Source of the DNA: Tomocerus qinae
Lineage: Eukaryota > Arthropoda > Collembola > Entomobryomorpha > Tomoceridae
Direction: 5' to 3'
DNA length: 64,000 nucleotides
Assembly: GCA_020055645.1 (NCBI GenBank)
Contig: CM034546.1
Span: 105,669,812 to 105,733,811 of the forward strand
The position numbers were made by a program, and so were the translations under genes. Shown here piece by piece: positions 11,150-24,214 of the stretch. The notes under the pieces were generated by a model, which searched no databases, was not told the DNA's origin, and was given only the letters and a program-made list of their open reading frames with translations. Within the stretch, counting starts at the first letter, position 1, and every line of letters starts with the position of its first letter.

Positions 11150-12266
11150 CCACATAGCATTGAGTTCATTACTCTCAGTCCCAGTTGTTCATTCATTCCT
11201 ATTAAATATCCTCATAAACTTAGGATTAATTTATAAAATCGGGGTTTGTGTGTTGTTTATGTTTCGGTAACATTTCCGCATCAGTGCACACAATAGCTAA
11301 TTAAAATATGTACCACCACTATGAATTCAAGTATTATTTTAATGCATGTGCAACCGTTTCTTTAATGAACAATGATGCAGGTCTGAAAACTAAGTAAAGA
11401 AAAGTTAAAATCTTGTAGAAAATGATTATCGAATTATGTTGACCCATAATTTCAAAATTGGCATAAAAATATGCTTCTAATGGTAGCCAAACCCAATGCT
11501 CTACTAACCGACAAACTTTATGTGCAATCCACAGGCAGTCATTTGTATTGAAAAACCTAACACATAGTGCTATACTCTAATCTAAATAACAAAATATTTA
11601 CACCCCAATTCTGAATTTTGAACGTGATAATATGTCATTTGTGACTGTCTGACAGTTGAGCCAAGAGCAATCTGCAGAATCTTCACCCAATTTTCCAATT
11701 TGGATTTGCATAGGACATAGGTCCGGTATGTGTTAAAACGGTCTTGGTTCCTTAGCTCCTAATCAAATCACTAATCGGAGACTGCTACAGGAATAAGACG
11801 ACCACCATTGAAAAGAAGACAATATATTGGCAACAAAATAAGATACCAGAATATTTTTATTCTAAATGCCAAATCGTCCTATATTTGTATGAATTTTAGG
11901 CTGACCATTTTTGATTGTAACTTTTTAACTTTTAATACCACCAGAAACGGTAGGTGCTGTTCGAAAGGAGAAGAAATTTACAACAAAAATGACCATAAAA
12001 ATATTTTATTGGTGTTGGTTTGGCCAATAGAAATAAATATTTCAAAAGTCAAATTGCGCATTTTAAGATGATGTTAAGATGTCTTTCAAGTAAAATCATT
12101 CATTCAACCCTCCAAGTTCAAAGTAAATTAAAATTAATTTAATATAAATTAAATTTATAATTATTGGCACATATTTTTTTACCTTTTCATTTAGGATATT
12201 AACAAGATACAATATAATATACTAACATAATAGATTTGGAACATAATATTCCCATTATCCCAATTA
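11150..12266. other. Intergenic, no gene seen
   Basis: AT-rich DNA between the start of the second secreted gene and the 3' end of the channel gene. Both neighbours are on the minus strand. No exon-like frames, RNA gene or clear repeat recognised. Confidence 0.55.
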
Positions 12267-15200
12267 CTATGACTTTTTTCCTATTTTAGTTGGTTTTTGA
12301 GTGGGTGGTACAGTTGGTTTTTGAGCGGGTGGTACAGTTGGTATTTGAGTTGGTGGTACAGTTGGTTTTTGAGTGGGTGGCACAGTCGGTTTTTGAGTTG
12401 GTGGTACAGTTGGTTTTTGAGTCGGTGGTACAGTTGGCTTTTGAGTGGGTGGTACAGTTGGTTTTTGACTAGCATTTGGGATTTGCGGGGGACCATCCTG
12501 ATGGGTACGTTTGTAGTAAGCTCTCCAAGCTTTTTGAATGACAGTCGCAGCGTGTATTTGAATTTTCCATATTCTTGTGGTTGAAATGACATCTAAAAGT
12601 TTTCTAACTGGGAATTGCTTATAAAATTTACGTTCCATTTTTTCTTGCAACTGACATTAGCAAAAGCATAAATATTATATTAAATGGTTGATAAATATAA
12701 ATACTGAATTGGGGAGGGGGGCAACGGGACAATATAGTAATATTAAAGTTTATTAAGCGCCCAAACTAGAGGCAACGGAGCAACAATAATATTCCGTTGC
12801 CTACATTGCCGCAATCTAAATGTGTAATCTTCTTATTTCAATTTTGTTTCTATTTCAATTGATTTCACTTACCTTTTTAAATTCCTCATTATCTTCCTGA
12901 ATATTACCAACAACACGCTTTACTAGTGCATACAGAATATCTAAACAATGGATTTTGTTTCCGCGACAAATCGGCAAGTTAAATGCGACTATTGAAACGA
13001 TGTTAGGTTTACGACAGCAGAAAGGGGGGTCCAAAGAGGAGAGAAAATCACTGACATGATCAAAACGAATGAACTGAGTTGCCTGTGGGTCAAACCTGTT
13101 GTAAATACATTTCCATTAACTTTTATCCAGCGATACAGCAATTTATGTAATGCGCAGTCCTATAATATGGTCTATTAAAATAGTATATTATTGAAATATT
13201 TCAGTACAAGTGGGTAGCTATACAAAATGATTTACTTACCTTGCCCAACGAATGTAAAATGCATCTAAGTCATCGTCGTTAATTCCTCCTTCATCTTCAT
13301 TACATGCTTCCTCGTAATTTTCAAGAATGATGGCAGTGTACATGTTGATTATTATTAAGAAAACGATTAAAATGTACGAAACAAAGTAGGTTATAGCAAT
13401 AGCTTTACTGGGACAATCGGGCTCACCCTCCAGCCCACATTGCATTTTTCGGTATGAACCGCATTGTGTTGGAGCTTGAGTAAGAGCGTCCAGTAAATCA
13501 TTCCACCCAGCAGCCAACAGTAATCTACAAAGGCATTTTGGATATAAATAATATTTGTTACAAAGTGCACTGAAACTCGATTAGTTTTAAAACACAATAA
13601 GATATGTGTCAAAACTCATAATTTTAAAATTTGAGTTAGTTTGACATTTTCAGTAAATTGACATTTAAAAAAATAATGTTTACAGAGTAATGTAGTACTA
13701 CCTTACCTGAGCAAAACGAAACAACTATTCAAAAATGTGTCCCAGTTAACAATTTGATCAACAGCTTCATATTTTGGTGCCCCACTAAATGTGGCCATGC
13801 CAAGAATAGCGTAGATAAAAGTAATGAGGCTGATAAGTGCTCCTGTTAAAAATTAAAAATTACAATATTTAAAACTGTGACCATTTCTCGTACAAATATC
13901 TTAAAAATAATAAAAATAAAAATTACAACATGATTACAAAGATATAATCAATAATAGTACTTTCATGAAATTAAATACAATATTATTTACAAACAAAAAA
14001 TACCTATATTTCCCAAAGCCGGCAGAGATACCACTAAAGCATTTAACAGTTTCCTGAGAGCATTCATTAAATAAATAAAACTGAATTCCTATAAAATTTT
14101 TATTTTTATCTAAGATTTCGAAAAAATTACCTTATCCCTCTGGCCGACTGAGAAAGAAATATTGAAATAATATTAGTTAGCCAGAAATTTATTTTATTAA
14201 CTTAAAAAAATTCATGTATTACAATAAAAAATATATCAATTTACTTTTACGAGACGTAAGACCTTTCCTATACGTACAACACGTACCACTCTTAACATGG
14301 TAGGAGGAATTGGAAAACTGTAATGGACACAATTAAAAGCAATTGTAAGTAATCCAATAAAACACTGAATTAAAAGAGCTTATAACCAAGTCAAATTCTA
14401 GAATATTAACTAACTCAACATCATGCAATATGAGGAGATTAGCCAATGAAGTCATCACCAAAACAAAATCCAAGATGTTCCAAGGCTTAAAAAAGTAGTG
14501 ATGGCGAAGCCCTAAAATTTTCACCACACACTCTGCAAAGTAATAAAAAAGCATTTCAAAATAAATAAGACTTCTTTAGAACAAGACGTCTCTCACAATC
14601 ACAACTCCAGGATAACACAGACAGGTATTAGAGGCATTTCAATGCCTATTCATGTTAATTTGGTGGTCGACCACCGAGAAACCTCTATTTGTAATGACAA
14701 ATAATGCCAGAAAAATTAGATAATATACCCAAGATATAAATAACAGTGAAGAAGGAGTTTATTCCAGTTAATACATCTTCCCACATATTAGATTCGTCAA
14801 GTACTTCAAACGAGATGAAAAATAAGTTCAGGAAAATGATGGAAAATACTGCGATTTCGAATCTGAAAATGGAATTAATTCAATACATTTATATTCTGTA
14901 TAATACAAGATGACATTAAATAGCAAAAAATTAAATTGGACCTTCGTGACATTGCCAAATCATAAAATACACAGAGAAATTTATTATTGGGACTTTTAAT
15001 AAGTTTTTGAGGCTTCATTTGTAGAACTTTCTTAAGCGCTTGTAAATAGTTACGCTGGCTTGGAGTGAGGAGAATTTCAATTAAATTTCCTTCGTACTAA
15101 GTATTAAAAAAATTATTTTTGTTAGAACTCCATGCTCCATTTGCTAATATGGATAATTTATAAATTTTTAGCATGTAAACCTTCTTTTTTAACATTCCAA

Positions 15201-18200
15201 AGTTGTCAACCTAATAATAAAATTCTAATTACAGTAGGGTTAATAAGCAATAATCGTATTTTCGACAAACAAAAAATAAACTAAAATTCATAATAAAACA
15301 TAAAATATTTTATAATATTACCATTACTCCTATGAATAGATTAAGGGTAAAAAATGCACCGAAAACAATAAATATTAGAAAAAATATGTAATAGAGTGGT
15401 GCATTTTCACGCTTAGGCTGTAAATCAACTTCATCCGAATCAATTCCTAAAATGACATAAATGACAGTTTCCATTATTTAAAATTACTACTATTAAAGTT
15501 ATATTTTATAGTATTTAGTATGAATATTTAGTCATAAAAAAATTCAACTTACCAGCTGCCATTAATTCCATCTGTTACATAAAATTTTAATAAGCGATCT
15601 ACCATTTTTACTTTTATACGAAAATTAATAGGATATATATTATGTTATTGCACTTACCCAACCTTCGTAGGTAGCCTATAGAGGATAATTAAAAAAAATA
15701 ATAGTCTCATGCATACAAGGTTCATTCATAACTATTATCAACTAAATAGTTTTATATGTAAACTTTTAAAATTCACTGGCATGCTTACAATTTGAAACAA
15801 TGAAAGATATCCATCCAAAACGTTGTCGAAACTAGGAAAAGAGTTGATCCAAGAATATTTTTCAGTATCCGCCTTAGCACAGCATATACGTTTAGTAGGA
15901 ACTACCTGATATTTATTTTCAGTGGTTTATATAAGGTTTCTAATCATTCAGGATCCAAAACTACTTTCAGCATGAATATAACCATGGATAAAATTTTCAT
16001 GGATAAATTCAACATTACGCTATAAAATGCAAAATTCAACCTTTTCGTACATTTATCATATCGTACATTTATGGTACAAATTACCAAATAATTAATGCGC
16101 TCCCCATCCTTATCTACACATTTCCAAAACTTTCCTTTGAACAGCTGTACTCCCATTATGGAAAAAATTAACCAAAAAAGAAGGCAGACTAGAAATACGT
16201 TGAAAATCAAAGGAATTGCATAAATAAGAGCATTCACGACAATCTGCGTTAAAAATAAAGTATAGTTCAGTAATAATAGATGGTATCTAAACTACTGGAA
16301 GTGGAAATAAACCAGATTAAATATTTCTATCATTAAATGGTTTTGATTTAAAAAAAAAAACCTTCATTCCTTCCCACCGGGAAATAGCCCTTAATGGACG
16401 CAACGCTCGTAAAGTCCTCAACGCTTTCAGAGCAGCTATATTTGAACGATATGCTTGTCCCCTATGGCTTGACACATAATTGACACGCAGTTGTATATCA
16501 AAGTGTAGCGTGATCAAACTAACCTAAACAAATATCAATGTTTTTAGAAACACTTGAGTTAAAATATTAAATAGGTATAAATAAAATAAGAAACATGTTA
16601 AGCATTGCTAATAGAATTTTCTTGGTACTTACCACAACTATGAAAAAATCTAGTAAACACCAAGCGTTAGAAAAGTAGCCCCAAAGTCCAAAGGCAAACC
16701 ATTTCAGTACCATTTCAATAATGAAAATGACACAAAAAGTAGAATTGAGATAAAATAAAATGTCTTTAAGGATAGGCCTGCTTTCCAGGTAGATGTCTTC
16801 AAAACAGAGAGTAATACTGGATAGGAATATAAAGGATAATATCGCCCACCTGTAAAAATTATAAAACAAGTTAGAAATTAAAGAGATCCTAAAAAATTCT
16901 AAAAACCCAATTTAAGTAATCAGAAAACGTTTGACAAATTCCCCTAAAACTACAAAGATTCTGAGGCAATCAGAAAAAATACTAAAAAAAATAAAAATTA
17001 CTCAAAAGATGAATGCCCGACTATGTTGGCAGTTGCGATCCTAAATCGATCCCACTTTTTCCAATCTACTTTGCTTAGTTTGTTACACATTGCACATTTC
17101 ATATTCGTGCAACATTTCGGCAAGCAGCTACCCAATAATTTCGCTTCTCCTGATGCACCAGATGCACTAGGCGTCTATTACAAGATATATTATGTTTTGC
17201 ATTGGAAATATTGGAATAATTACATAACTAATAATAAACTATCATGGAAAATAATTAAATAATTTTGCTTACCTCACGACGATCCAAATCAAAGCTTGAG
17301 TTCTTTTTTTCTTTCGGAAGCTTTGCTAATGTTTTTTCAATTACTCTCTCAGCAACTGCAACCCGATTTTTAATAATCACTCTATTAACAGACGCTCTAA
17401 ATCGTACTTTGGCTATAGGTTCAATTTCCTTAGTGGGAACTACAATGCTTCGTTTCGAAATATTGCTGGGATCACTATTTTTTTTATCTGTATTTGTGTT
17501 GTCACTTAATTTTTTTACTGCCCCTTTGTTATCAATATCCTTTACTAGCATCAGTAAAACAATCTTCTTTAGATTCTGAGCTTTTCCTGTTGCCTCCAAC
17601 TCTTTGGCTTTCGCTTTGTCTAAATCCTCGGTATTAAAACTATCAAGTAGTAGTGCAAGAAATAGATTCAAAACAATGTAATTTCCAAGAATTAACGTTG
17701 GCATAAAAATTGAAAAGCACTTGTAAGCCTCATGAGAAATTTTGTGAGCTTGGAAGCAGTCATATGATAATTCAATCCTAAATAATAATAATAAATAATA
17801 AACTTGTTTACAAATTAATAATTTTTTCAAGTAATTTTAGTACTTCAAAATCACACAATAAGATTACCATTCTCCACAAATGACACGAAACACGACCAAG
17901 AAAGCGTACCAAAAATTATGGAAATTCCATCTAGGAAAATTATCAGGGTCTATTGTTGCATCAAAACTTTCAGGGCTATAGGATCTGCCAATAACTTGCA
18001 TACACAGTATAGCCAATACGTAAATTACAATTACTAATAGCAATACTAAATTTCCCACAGCACCAAACGTAGCTAATATGATACTTAATAGAACTTTCAT
18101 TGTGATCCAACTTTGTGCCAGCTTAAAAATTCGCAAAAGTCTCATACTGCGGAGATAAGTAGTATTGCTGGGGACAATCATGTCCAGATAGCTGATTAAT

Positions 18201-21200
18201 ACCAGGAAAATATCGAATACATTCCATCCTGCTGCAAAATATTCTTTTTGAAGAGCTAGTAATTTTAGAATACATTCAATTGCTGAAAATAAGTGTAAAA
18301 ATAATTATATCAAACCTTCATAAAGAATCATTTTTATTGTTATAAATTATATAAATAATAAAAAAAGTATAAAATATTTACTGAAAATGGCCACGAAGAA
18401 AAAGTTTGCTCCCTCCAATACCAGAACCATAATCTTGGACATTCCATGGTGTTCCAATGCGAAAAACATGGTGTTAAGTATAATAAAAAATGTCATGCCT
18501 GTGTCGAATACTGGATTATCAACAATTGGTCGGAGCCTTCTCCTAAGAATTAGAGCCATCAGTCTAATGTGACCTTCTACATTTATATGTTTTCCTCGGC
18601 TGTAAGAATGTGGGTATATATCACATTGATCCATTTTGATGTAAAACTCGCCGTTTAAATCCAATTTATCTTCTAATTTTTTAAATTCTTCTTTCGGTGT
18701 TGGATCTATTTCGATGGTAATACCTTTTCCGACGTTTTCGGTAGAGGTTTTTATGTCATCACTACTAATGTCTTCTAACGAATTTGACCCAGCTCTAGCT
18801 TTTCCTCCGGTAGGTAACTGTCTCCCAATGATACCCCATATCGTGTCACCCAAATTTAATCTTTTATGGAGTAAAGAAATAAAACTTTTACTAGGCGGGG
18901 GTCTGCTCATTTTGCGAAAGCTTTCCTCTTCTGGATTTCCTTTCTTACGGAACACGTCCATTAGATGTAAATCCAACCTATGGGGTTCATCAAAACTGAA
19001 TTGAGACGAAGCCCGATTATCAAAAAATTTTCGCTTTTTTGTAAGCCCGCCCATTAGTCGTCTTCTTGCAGCTTCCGTTTCGTAACTCATCGCTACTACA
19101 GCCAGCATCAAATTTAGCAGGTAAAATGAACCAAAGAAAAGCACTATTAAAAAGAAAATGATGCTCCAAGGGCCACTACTTGATAGTATTAATTCGTAAG
19201 GCCTCTCCCAGAAGTCTAAATAATTATATTTTTATAACTCATAATAGAGATTTTTCGCAAACATATATGCTTGGTTATTCTTTTATGAATTAAAAAATCT
19301 TTACCTGTGGTTAGGAGTTGAAAAGTTGTTAACAAGGACATAAAGAAATTGTCAAAACCTACACACAAGGAAATGTGTCACGGTTTAATTGTAGTAAACA
19401 AATATAATTTATACGATTAATAATTTTATGTTTACCAGTCCAGCCGTCGTCAAAATTGTCGCCTACCTATTTATAAATAAAAATTCAAAAAATTCTTGGA
19501 AAACATTTTCTTAATTTAAAAAAAATTGTCGCCTACTTGAAGACAGAGATAACCATCTGAGCACTTTCTCATTAAAGAAAAGTTGCCGCAAGGCTGAACT
19601 TCTTCTTTAGGGTAAGTTTGACTCCTCGAGGCCCAATGATCTGGATTATTAACCCAATCGTACCACATTTTTTGTTGATCGATTGTATAATCCCAAAGTT
19701 GCTTTCCGTCGTCTGTAATAATTCATTGTTAGACAATTTACATATAGTCTAAGTTAATTTTATATGCTGTTATATAGGTATTTTTTAGCTATTATTATTA
19801 TTATACTAAGCACTTAAATAACATTATTTTTATTGCTCACTCAGGCATTTATACGTGGTAATTTCTATTTTATTGAGTTTTCATACCAGCAGGCCCAAAG
19901 GGAACAGCAACACATTTTTGTCGAAGTTTTCCTTTGTACATAACCAAGGCAAAGAGAGCGAAGACCATCAAGCAGAAACAATTAAGGGCCATCACCTCCA
20001 ACAACTGTACCGCAGACTTTGACAAAGCACTTATTATTGTCCGAAGCCCCGGTAGCACAGTAATTGTTTTCACAGCTCGAAAAACCCGAAAAAGTCGTAG
20101 GAGATGTAAAAAACTGATTTGTTTATCATTGCCGTCCATTAGGTCCTCTTCTGTAGAAGGGTCAAAATCCAAAAACTCGAGAATAGTAGCCATTATTCCC
20201 GAAGACACAACAATGAAGTCAACCATATTCCACCTATTTCTCATATAGGAAAACTTGCCCCTGGCAAATCCTTTAGCGATTATCTTCAAAAACATTTCCG
20301 CCAAATAAATGGCCAGAAACACATATTCCAAACGGTCAGTCTCGATCTATTGAAGGACATGGAAATGGGAGCACATAAATTACGTTAATCATATCTGTTA
20401 ATCAGTAAGCTTGTATCATTTTATCTTTTGTTTGAAACATCAGTCACAATAGCCTATCGAAAGTTGAAGAAATATAATGCAACAAATTATACTCACATCG
20501 TAGGATGCCCGAATCAACTGTCCGTCCTCATTGAAAGTATTCACACTCATTGCAAGTGTAGCGCAATTACATAGAATAGTGAAAATAATGAAATTATTGA
20601 AGTACTGGTGGGTAACAGTAGATATTGCAAATCTTCGTACACGGCATGATACGGAAAATAACCCCAAGGATTTATCCGCAGAAAATCGACATATGTAATG
20701 CTTCTGAAACTTTTTTGCGATCACGCACACCGTCTGAAATCCAGAATTCGTTATTATTTAAATAATATTGCAAAGAATATCTACATGCAGTTAAAATGAA
20801 GTCAGTAACTTCTTGAAGAAACTGTTCATAGTTCATAGGACTTTCACCGTTACCTTTACTTAAACGAAATATTGTTTTCACCATCACATTATGTACTCGT
20901 GACTGTCAACGTAGACTGGAGTACATTGGTATTTTCACTTTCTTTTCACCAAGGAAAGTAAAAAATATAGTTATAATATGTATAACAGGAATAAATTACA
21001 TGTAGTAGTGAACACTAATGAAAAATTATTTTCTCTAGTTCGAATGGAAGTAAGATGGAAATGGTGAGAGTGAGGTGATTCTGGTGATCGCTAAAATAAT
21101 ATCATCGCACGTTATCACGTACAACATTCAGAAAAATTATATTATGCACTTTTTCCATGCATCGTGCTTTGTTTCAATTTAATTACGGACTTTTAGTCGC

Positions 21201-21583
21201 TACTTTTATCCATCACATAAACTATTTCGCTATCATACCTGCTCAAAAAATCTTACATTTTCCACAGCAGTATCGACTTCTTCTATAAGGTATCCATACA
21301 TACGTTTATGATAAATGGCACCATCTAATACCTCCTCGTCACTATCTGGTTCTACTAGATGTTTTTTCTTAACCTTCCGTTGGGTCCGCTCTTCTGCATA
21401 CATAAATGAAACAATCAATTAACGACCAAAATAAATGACACAAAAAAACGACCATTTTTGCATTTTAAAATACGACTGGTAAGTTCCTGTATATAGTAGT
21501 GAAGTAATATAAACGTTCGGTACCAGACTTATCTTCTGTATTTCTTTTATCTTCCTTCATCTTCACTTTCTTTTTTGGGATCC
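12267..21583 (-). CDS. NaV2/DSC1-type voltage-gated cation channel alpha subunit
   Basis: Four homologous six-helix domains spread over about 29 exons, ~1,840 residues visible. Approximate exons: 21583-21524, 21393-21239, 20703-20497, 20346-19887, 19712-19537, 19466-19436, 19358-19305, 19215-18382, 18282-17868, 17777-17273, 17174-17002, 16850-16633, 16523-16362, 16243-16085, 15905-15789, 15675-15658, 15571-15553, 15446-15322, 15210-15181, 15096-14942, 14862-14729, 14532-14387, 14317-14245, 14147-14131, 14053-14004, 13842-13707, 13524-13240, 13095-12873, 12650-12267. S4 arginines are clear in each domain (e.g. [19 protein letters not shown] in DIII). Pore residues are D in DFWERP, E in CGEW, E in ATYEGW and A in LAAGW. 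That gives DEEA, the NaV2 (Drosophila DSC1, cockroach BSC1) signature, rather than DEKA of para/NaV1. The C-terminus has an IQ motif ([12 protein letters not shown]). The gate motif IFM/MFM is replaced by ILL. The start codon lies upstream of 21583 and was not found. Such channels conduct cations at the neuronal plasma membrane. Confidence 0.93.
12290..12480 (-). repeat. Coding 24-bp repeat, QKPTVPPT x ~8
   Basis: The last channel exon ends with about eight tandem QKPTVPPT octapeptides (variants QIPTVPPA and others) just before the stop. The Pro/Thr-rich tail follows the IQ motif and is not typical of the family. It is a 24-bp coding minisatellite, probably length-variable. Confidence 0.95.
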
Positions 21584-21877
21584 CTGAAAATAAAATGGCC
21601 AAAGTCGTCCGTTCCTATATACCTTCAATTGCCCATTTTAAATAAATAAATAACCATAATATGCTAATATCTTAAAACTTCTTCAGTTCATAACCAGTAA
21701 ACACCGTTGTGCTACACTCAATCAATGCCAATCAACGCACACCTCTTCCTTCCCTGCACACTTTTGTGTCCAGCTTGGACTTTCGCCTTCTCGTTGAAGT
21801 CCATCCAAAAAGCATAAACTGTAGTCATGGCTGTTAGTTTGCAATTCCTTTCTAAGTAGTTTCAATTGCATTCTTGG

Positions 21878-21947
21878 CAACCCCCGTAGCAGATCTCTAT
21901 GGAAAATTAAAAGTGGTACCCGAACCGAGCCCGCCAATGACGTCATT
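21878..21947 (+). repeat. Fragment of CAACCC-headed dispersed repeat
   Basis: This segment (CAACCCCCG, then a TCTATGG block, AAATTAAAAGTGG and CGCCAATGACGTCATT) matches, in order, the minus strand of the insertion that interrupts the BEL/Pao LTR (43570 back to about 43493). It is a diverged or truncated copy of the same ~220-bp family. Confidence 0.6.
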
Positions 21948-21968
21948 TTCGATACGAATTTTGAAACG

Positions 21969-22372
21969 TACCAACTCTATGATGTAATTAAAATTATAAA
22001 GGATTAACTTCAACTGTGAACTTGAAACTGTGAAAAGCCAATTCTTCCCAATTCTGCCTAATTCTTCCCAATTCTGCCTAATTCTTCCCAATTCTGCCTA
22101 ATTCTTCCCAATTCTGCCCAATTTGGGCCAATTCTTCCCAATTCCGCCCAATTCTTCCTAATTCCGCCCAATTCTGCCCAATTTGGCCCAATTTACAAAT
22201 TTGACTATTACTTCCCTACTGTAAGCAGTCTGGACCTGAACAAACATATAATAATCATAACATTTTCAGTCCAGCAAGTAATTTAGTTAGTCTATAACCG
22301 TCTATTGTAACCTTTTCACAGTTTCAAGTTCACAGTTGAAGTTAATCAAATAATTACATCATAGAGTTGGTG
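21969..22372. mobile_element. Small inverted-repeat element with internal minisatellite
   Basis: The arms 21969-22037 and about 22310-22372 are inverted copies (both contain CCAACTCTATGATGTAATTA and ACTTCAACTGTGAACTTG); the left arm has a ~12-bp extra piece. Between them is a ~20-bp tandem array (AATTCTTCCCAATTCTGCCT, 22040-22190). The arrangement of long inverted repeats around a minisatellite is the same as at 6691-8279. The repeat unit also resembles the 21-bp unit at the start of the window. Confidence 0.75.
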
Positions 22373-22449
22373 TATTAGTTTGCGATGATGCTAAAAGTGT
22401 TAGTCCGTATTTTCCTATCACATGTCTGTAGTTCAAAGTTCAGTGTTGA

Positions 22450-22567
22450 AATAAATATTTCCCCTGGAAATGATTTATGAAAATCATATAAAATTTTGCC
22501 ATGGAATTCTGTGTTCTGATTGGTCAATTTTAAAAATGCATCCATCAATCAGAAGCGATTTTCACTG
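22450..22567. repeat. Diverged copy of foldback arm
   Basis: Shares AATATTTCCCCTGG, AAAATCATATAAAATTTTG, a TTCTGATTGGTCAA block and AGAAGCGATTTTCA, in order, with the inverted arms at 41990-42151 and 43197-43358. A single degenerate arm, apparently a relic of the same transposon family. Confidence 0.8.
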
Positions 22568-24214
22568 CGGTTATTGTTTGAAAAAGGTCACGAATTGACA
22601 AAATTAATTCAATAATTTAAAACATTTTGATAGTCAACCCCCGAGGGGTGGCCCGACAGTTACGAAACCCAAATAGATTGATTTTACATGCCATTCCTTT
22701 TCAGTATGTTATAGTATAATATTTTTCTTGCATTCTTTGGAATCGTTTAGAATTTGTTCGAATTATCGGAATTATCTAAAATTTAATAGAACTATTCGGA
22801 ATTTATTCGAATTATTTGGAATTATTAAGATTAAGTGTCACTCATACATTATCTGCGCAACCCTGTAGGTTTTCCAAAGGTCACTCTACATGTTTTATTT
22901 TACAATGCATCCACAGAAATAAAAGATGAGTAATAATATTCTTACACTCAATACAAGACAGGTCGATAGAAATAGTAAAACTGCAAATATACAAGCAAAG
23001 GAGGTACCCCTTTCAATAAAAAATATAGTCATTGTTGAAGCTAAGCTCAGAGGGTTAAACTTAATCCTCAAGTGTTTAGCAAATGTTGTTGATAACACCA
23101 TTCTGTATTTGAAAACAGCACTTGGGCAAATAGCTTCTTATTTTTTAAGTGTAATATTCATCTATTCACCAATTACTATTGCGTAATCACTTACATATAA
23201 ATTTGAGTGCACGTCAAAATTCCAACTATGTACTGTGTACTATATGCTACTATAGTAGTATGCTCCTTACTACGTAATGATAACTTCATGCATCAAAAAC
23301 ACATCAATATTGGTGTTCGTAAGTATTAATGTGCTAATTCTTATGTTTGAGTTCTATGCAAAAGTAATCACTGCCAATGTCAAGTAGCTGAGAAGTCAAG
23401 CTTTATTTTGTTGCGAGTCAAGCAGATAGACATTTAAGAGAGCTATTTAAGACATTATTTAAGAAATGTCTTCCTTGTATATATAGGATAGTTTTAGTGT
23501 TAAACACATACAAGGTCATGTCTTATAATAATTATTCTTCAATTGTTGACCAAGAACCAAAAAACAATATGGTAATGAGTACTTTACATTGAAATGAATA
23601 TTTCATAGTTGTCAGTACAATTTTTTGTGAGACAACTTCCAGATCTCGACTTCATAACCATACTGATGATGGTTTCAATTCAAGCTTGCTATTTGCTAAG
23701 CACATAATTAGCAAGAAAATACACGCAATATCATATACATAAAGAGTTATTAAATTATGTACAATTATATGAAAGACTACTAAAAGAAAAGCATTAAATG
23801 AAATGAAACGCAAAAAGTTTCCATGAAATGAATATTATATATGAGTTGTCCATATTAAAGTAACAGTGAAAGATAAGACTGTCCATATAACTGACTCCAA
23901 CGAGGGAATTATTCCTAACAGACTTTACTTCTAACTAAACAACTCCTAAAAGTTCTTCTCCAGGTACCCTTTAGTAAACATTTATTATGGTAACTCTTCA
24001 ATGTGTTCACAAATCAGTTTAATTTTCAATAACTTTTAAGTGTACGAAGAAGCTGCATTACACATTAGCTTGCATTATGGGTCCTTTAGGAGTAAAGTCT
24101 TTTAAGAGTGATTCCTTCGTAGGAGTCGATCCATTTACAGTCGATCCATTTACACATTTAAGTACTTATACTATAGATAAATGGGTACGGACAGGGTAAC
24201 TATACACTAGGAAG
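22568..24214. other. Intergenic, no gene seen
   Basis: Lies between the repeat cluster upstream of the channel and the 3' end of the first sHSP gene. Contains a duplicated 15-mer (GTCGATCCATTTACA, near 24124-24153). No coding or RNA gene recognised. Confidence 0.5.

Noticed and set aside
12290-12584. Plus-strand Trp/Val-rich frames over the channel 3' end
   Set aside because: Antisense of the QKPTVPPT repeat; the minus strand has the family match and splice sites.
15907-16084. Continuation of the DIII exon to give an extended extracellular loop
   Set aside because: Reading through leaves the family pattern, while a GT at 16084 and an AG at 15906 restore frame and the expected [17 protein letters not shown] sequence.
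21722-21946. 74-codon minus-strand frame as the channel N-terminus
   Set aside because: No clear similarity to channel N-termini, out of phase with the next exon, and partly within a repeat fragment.
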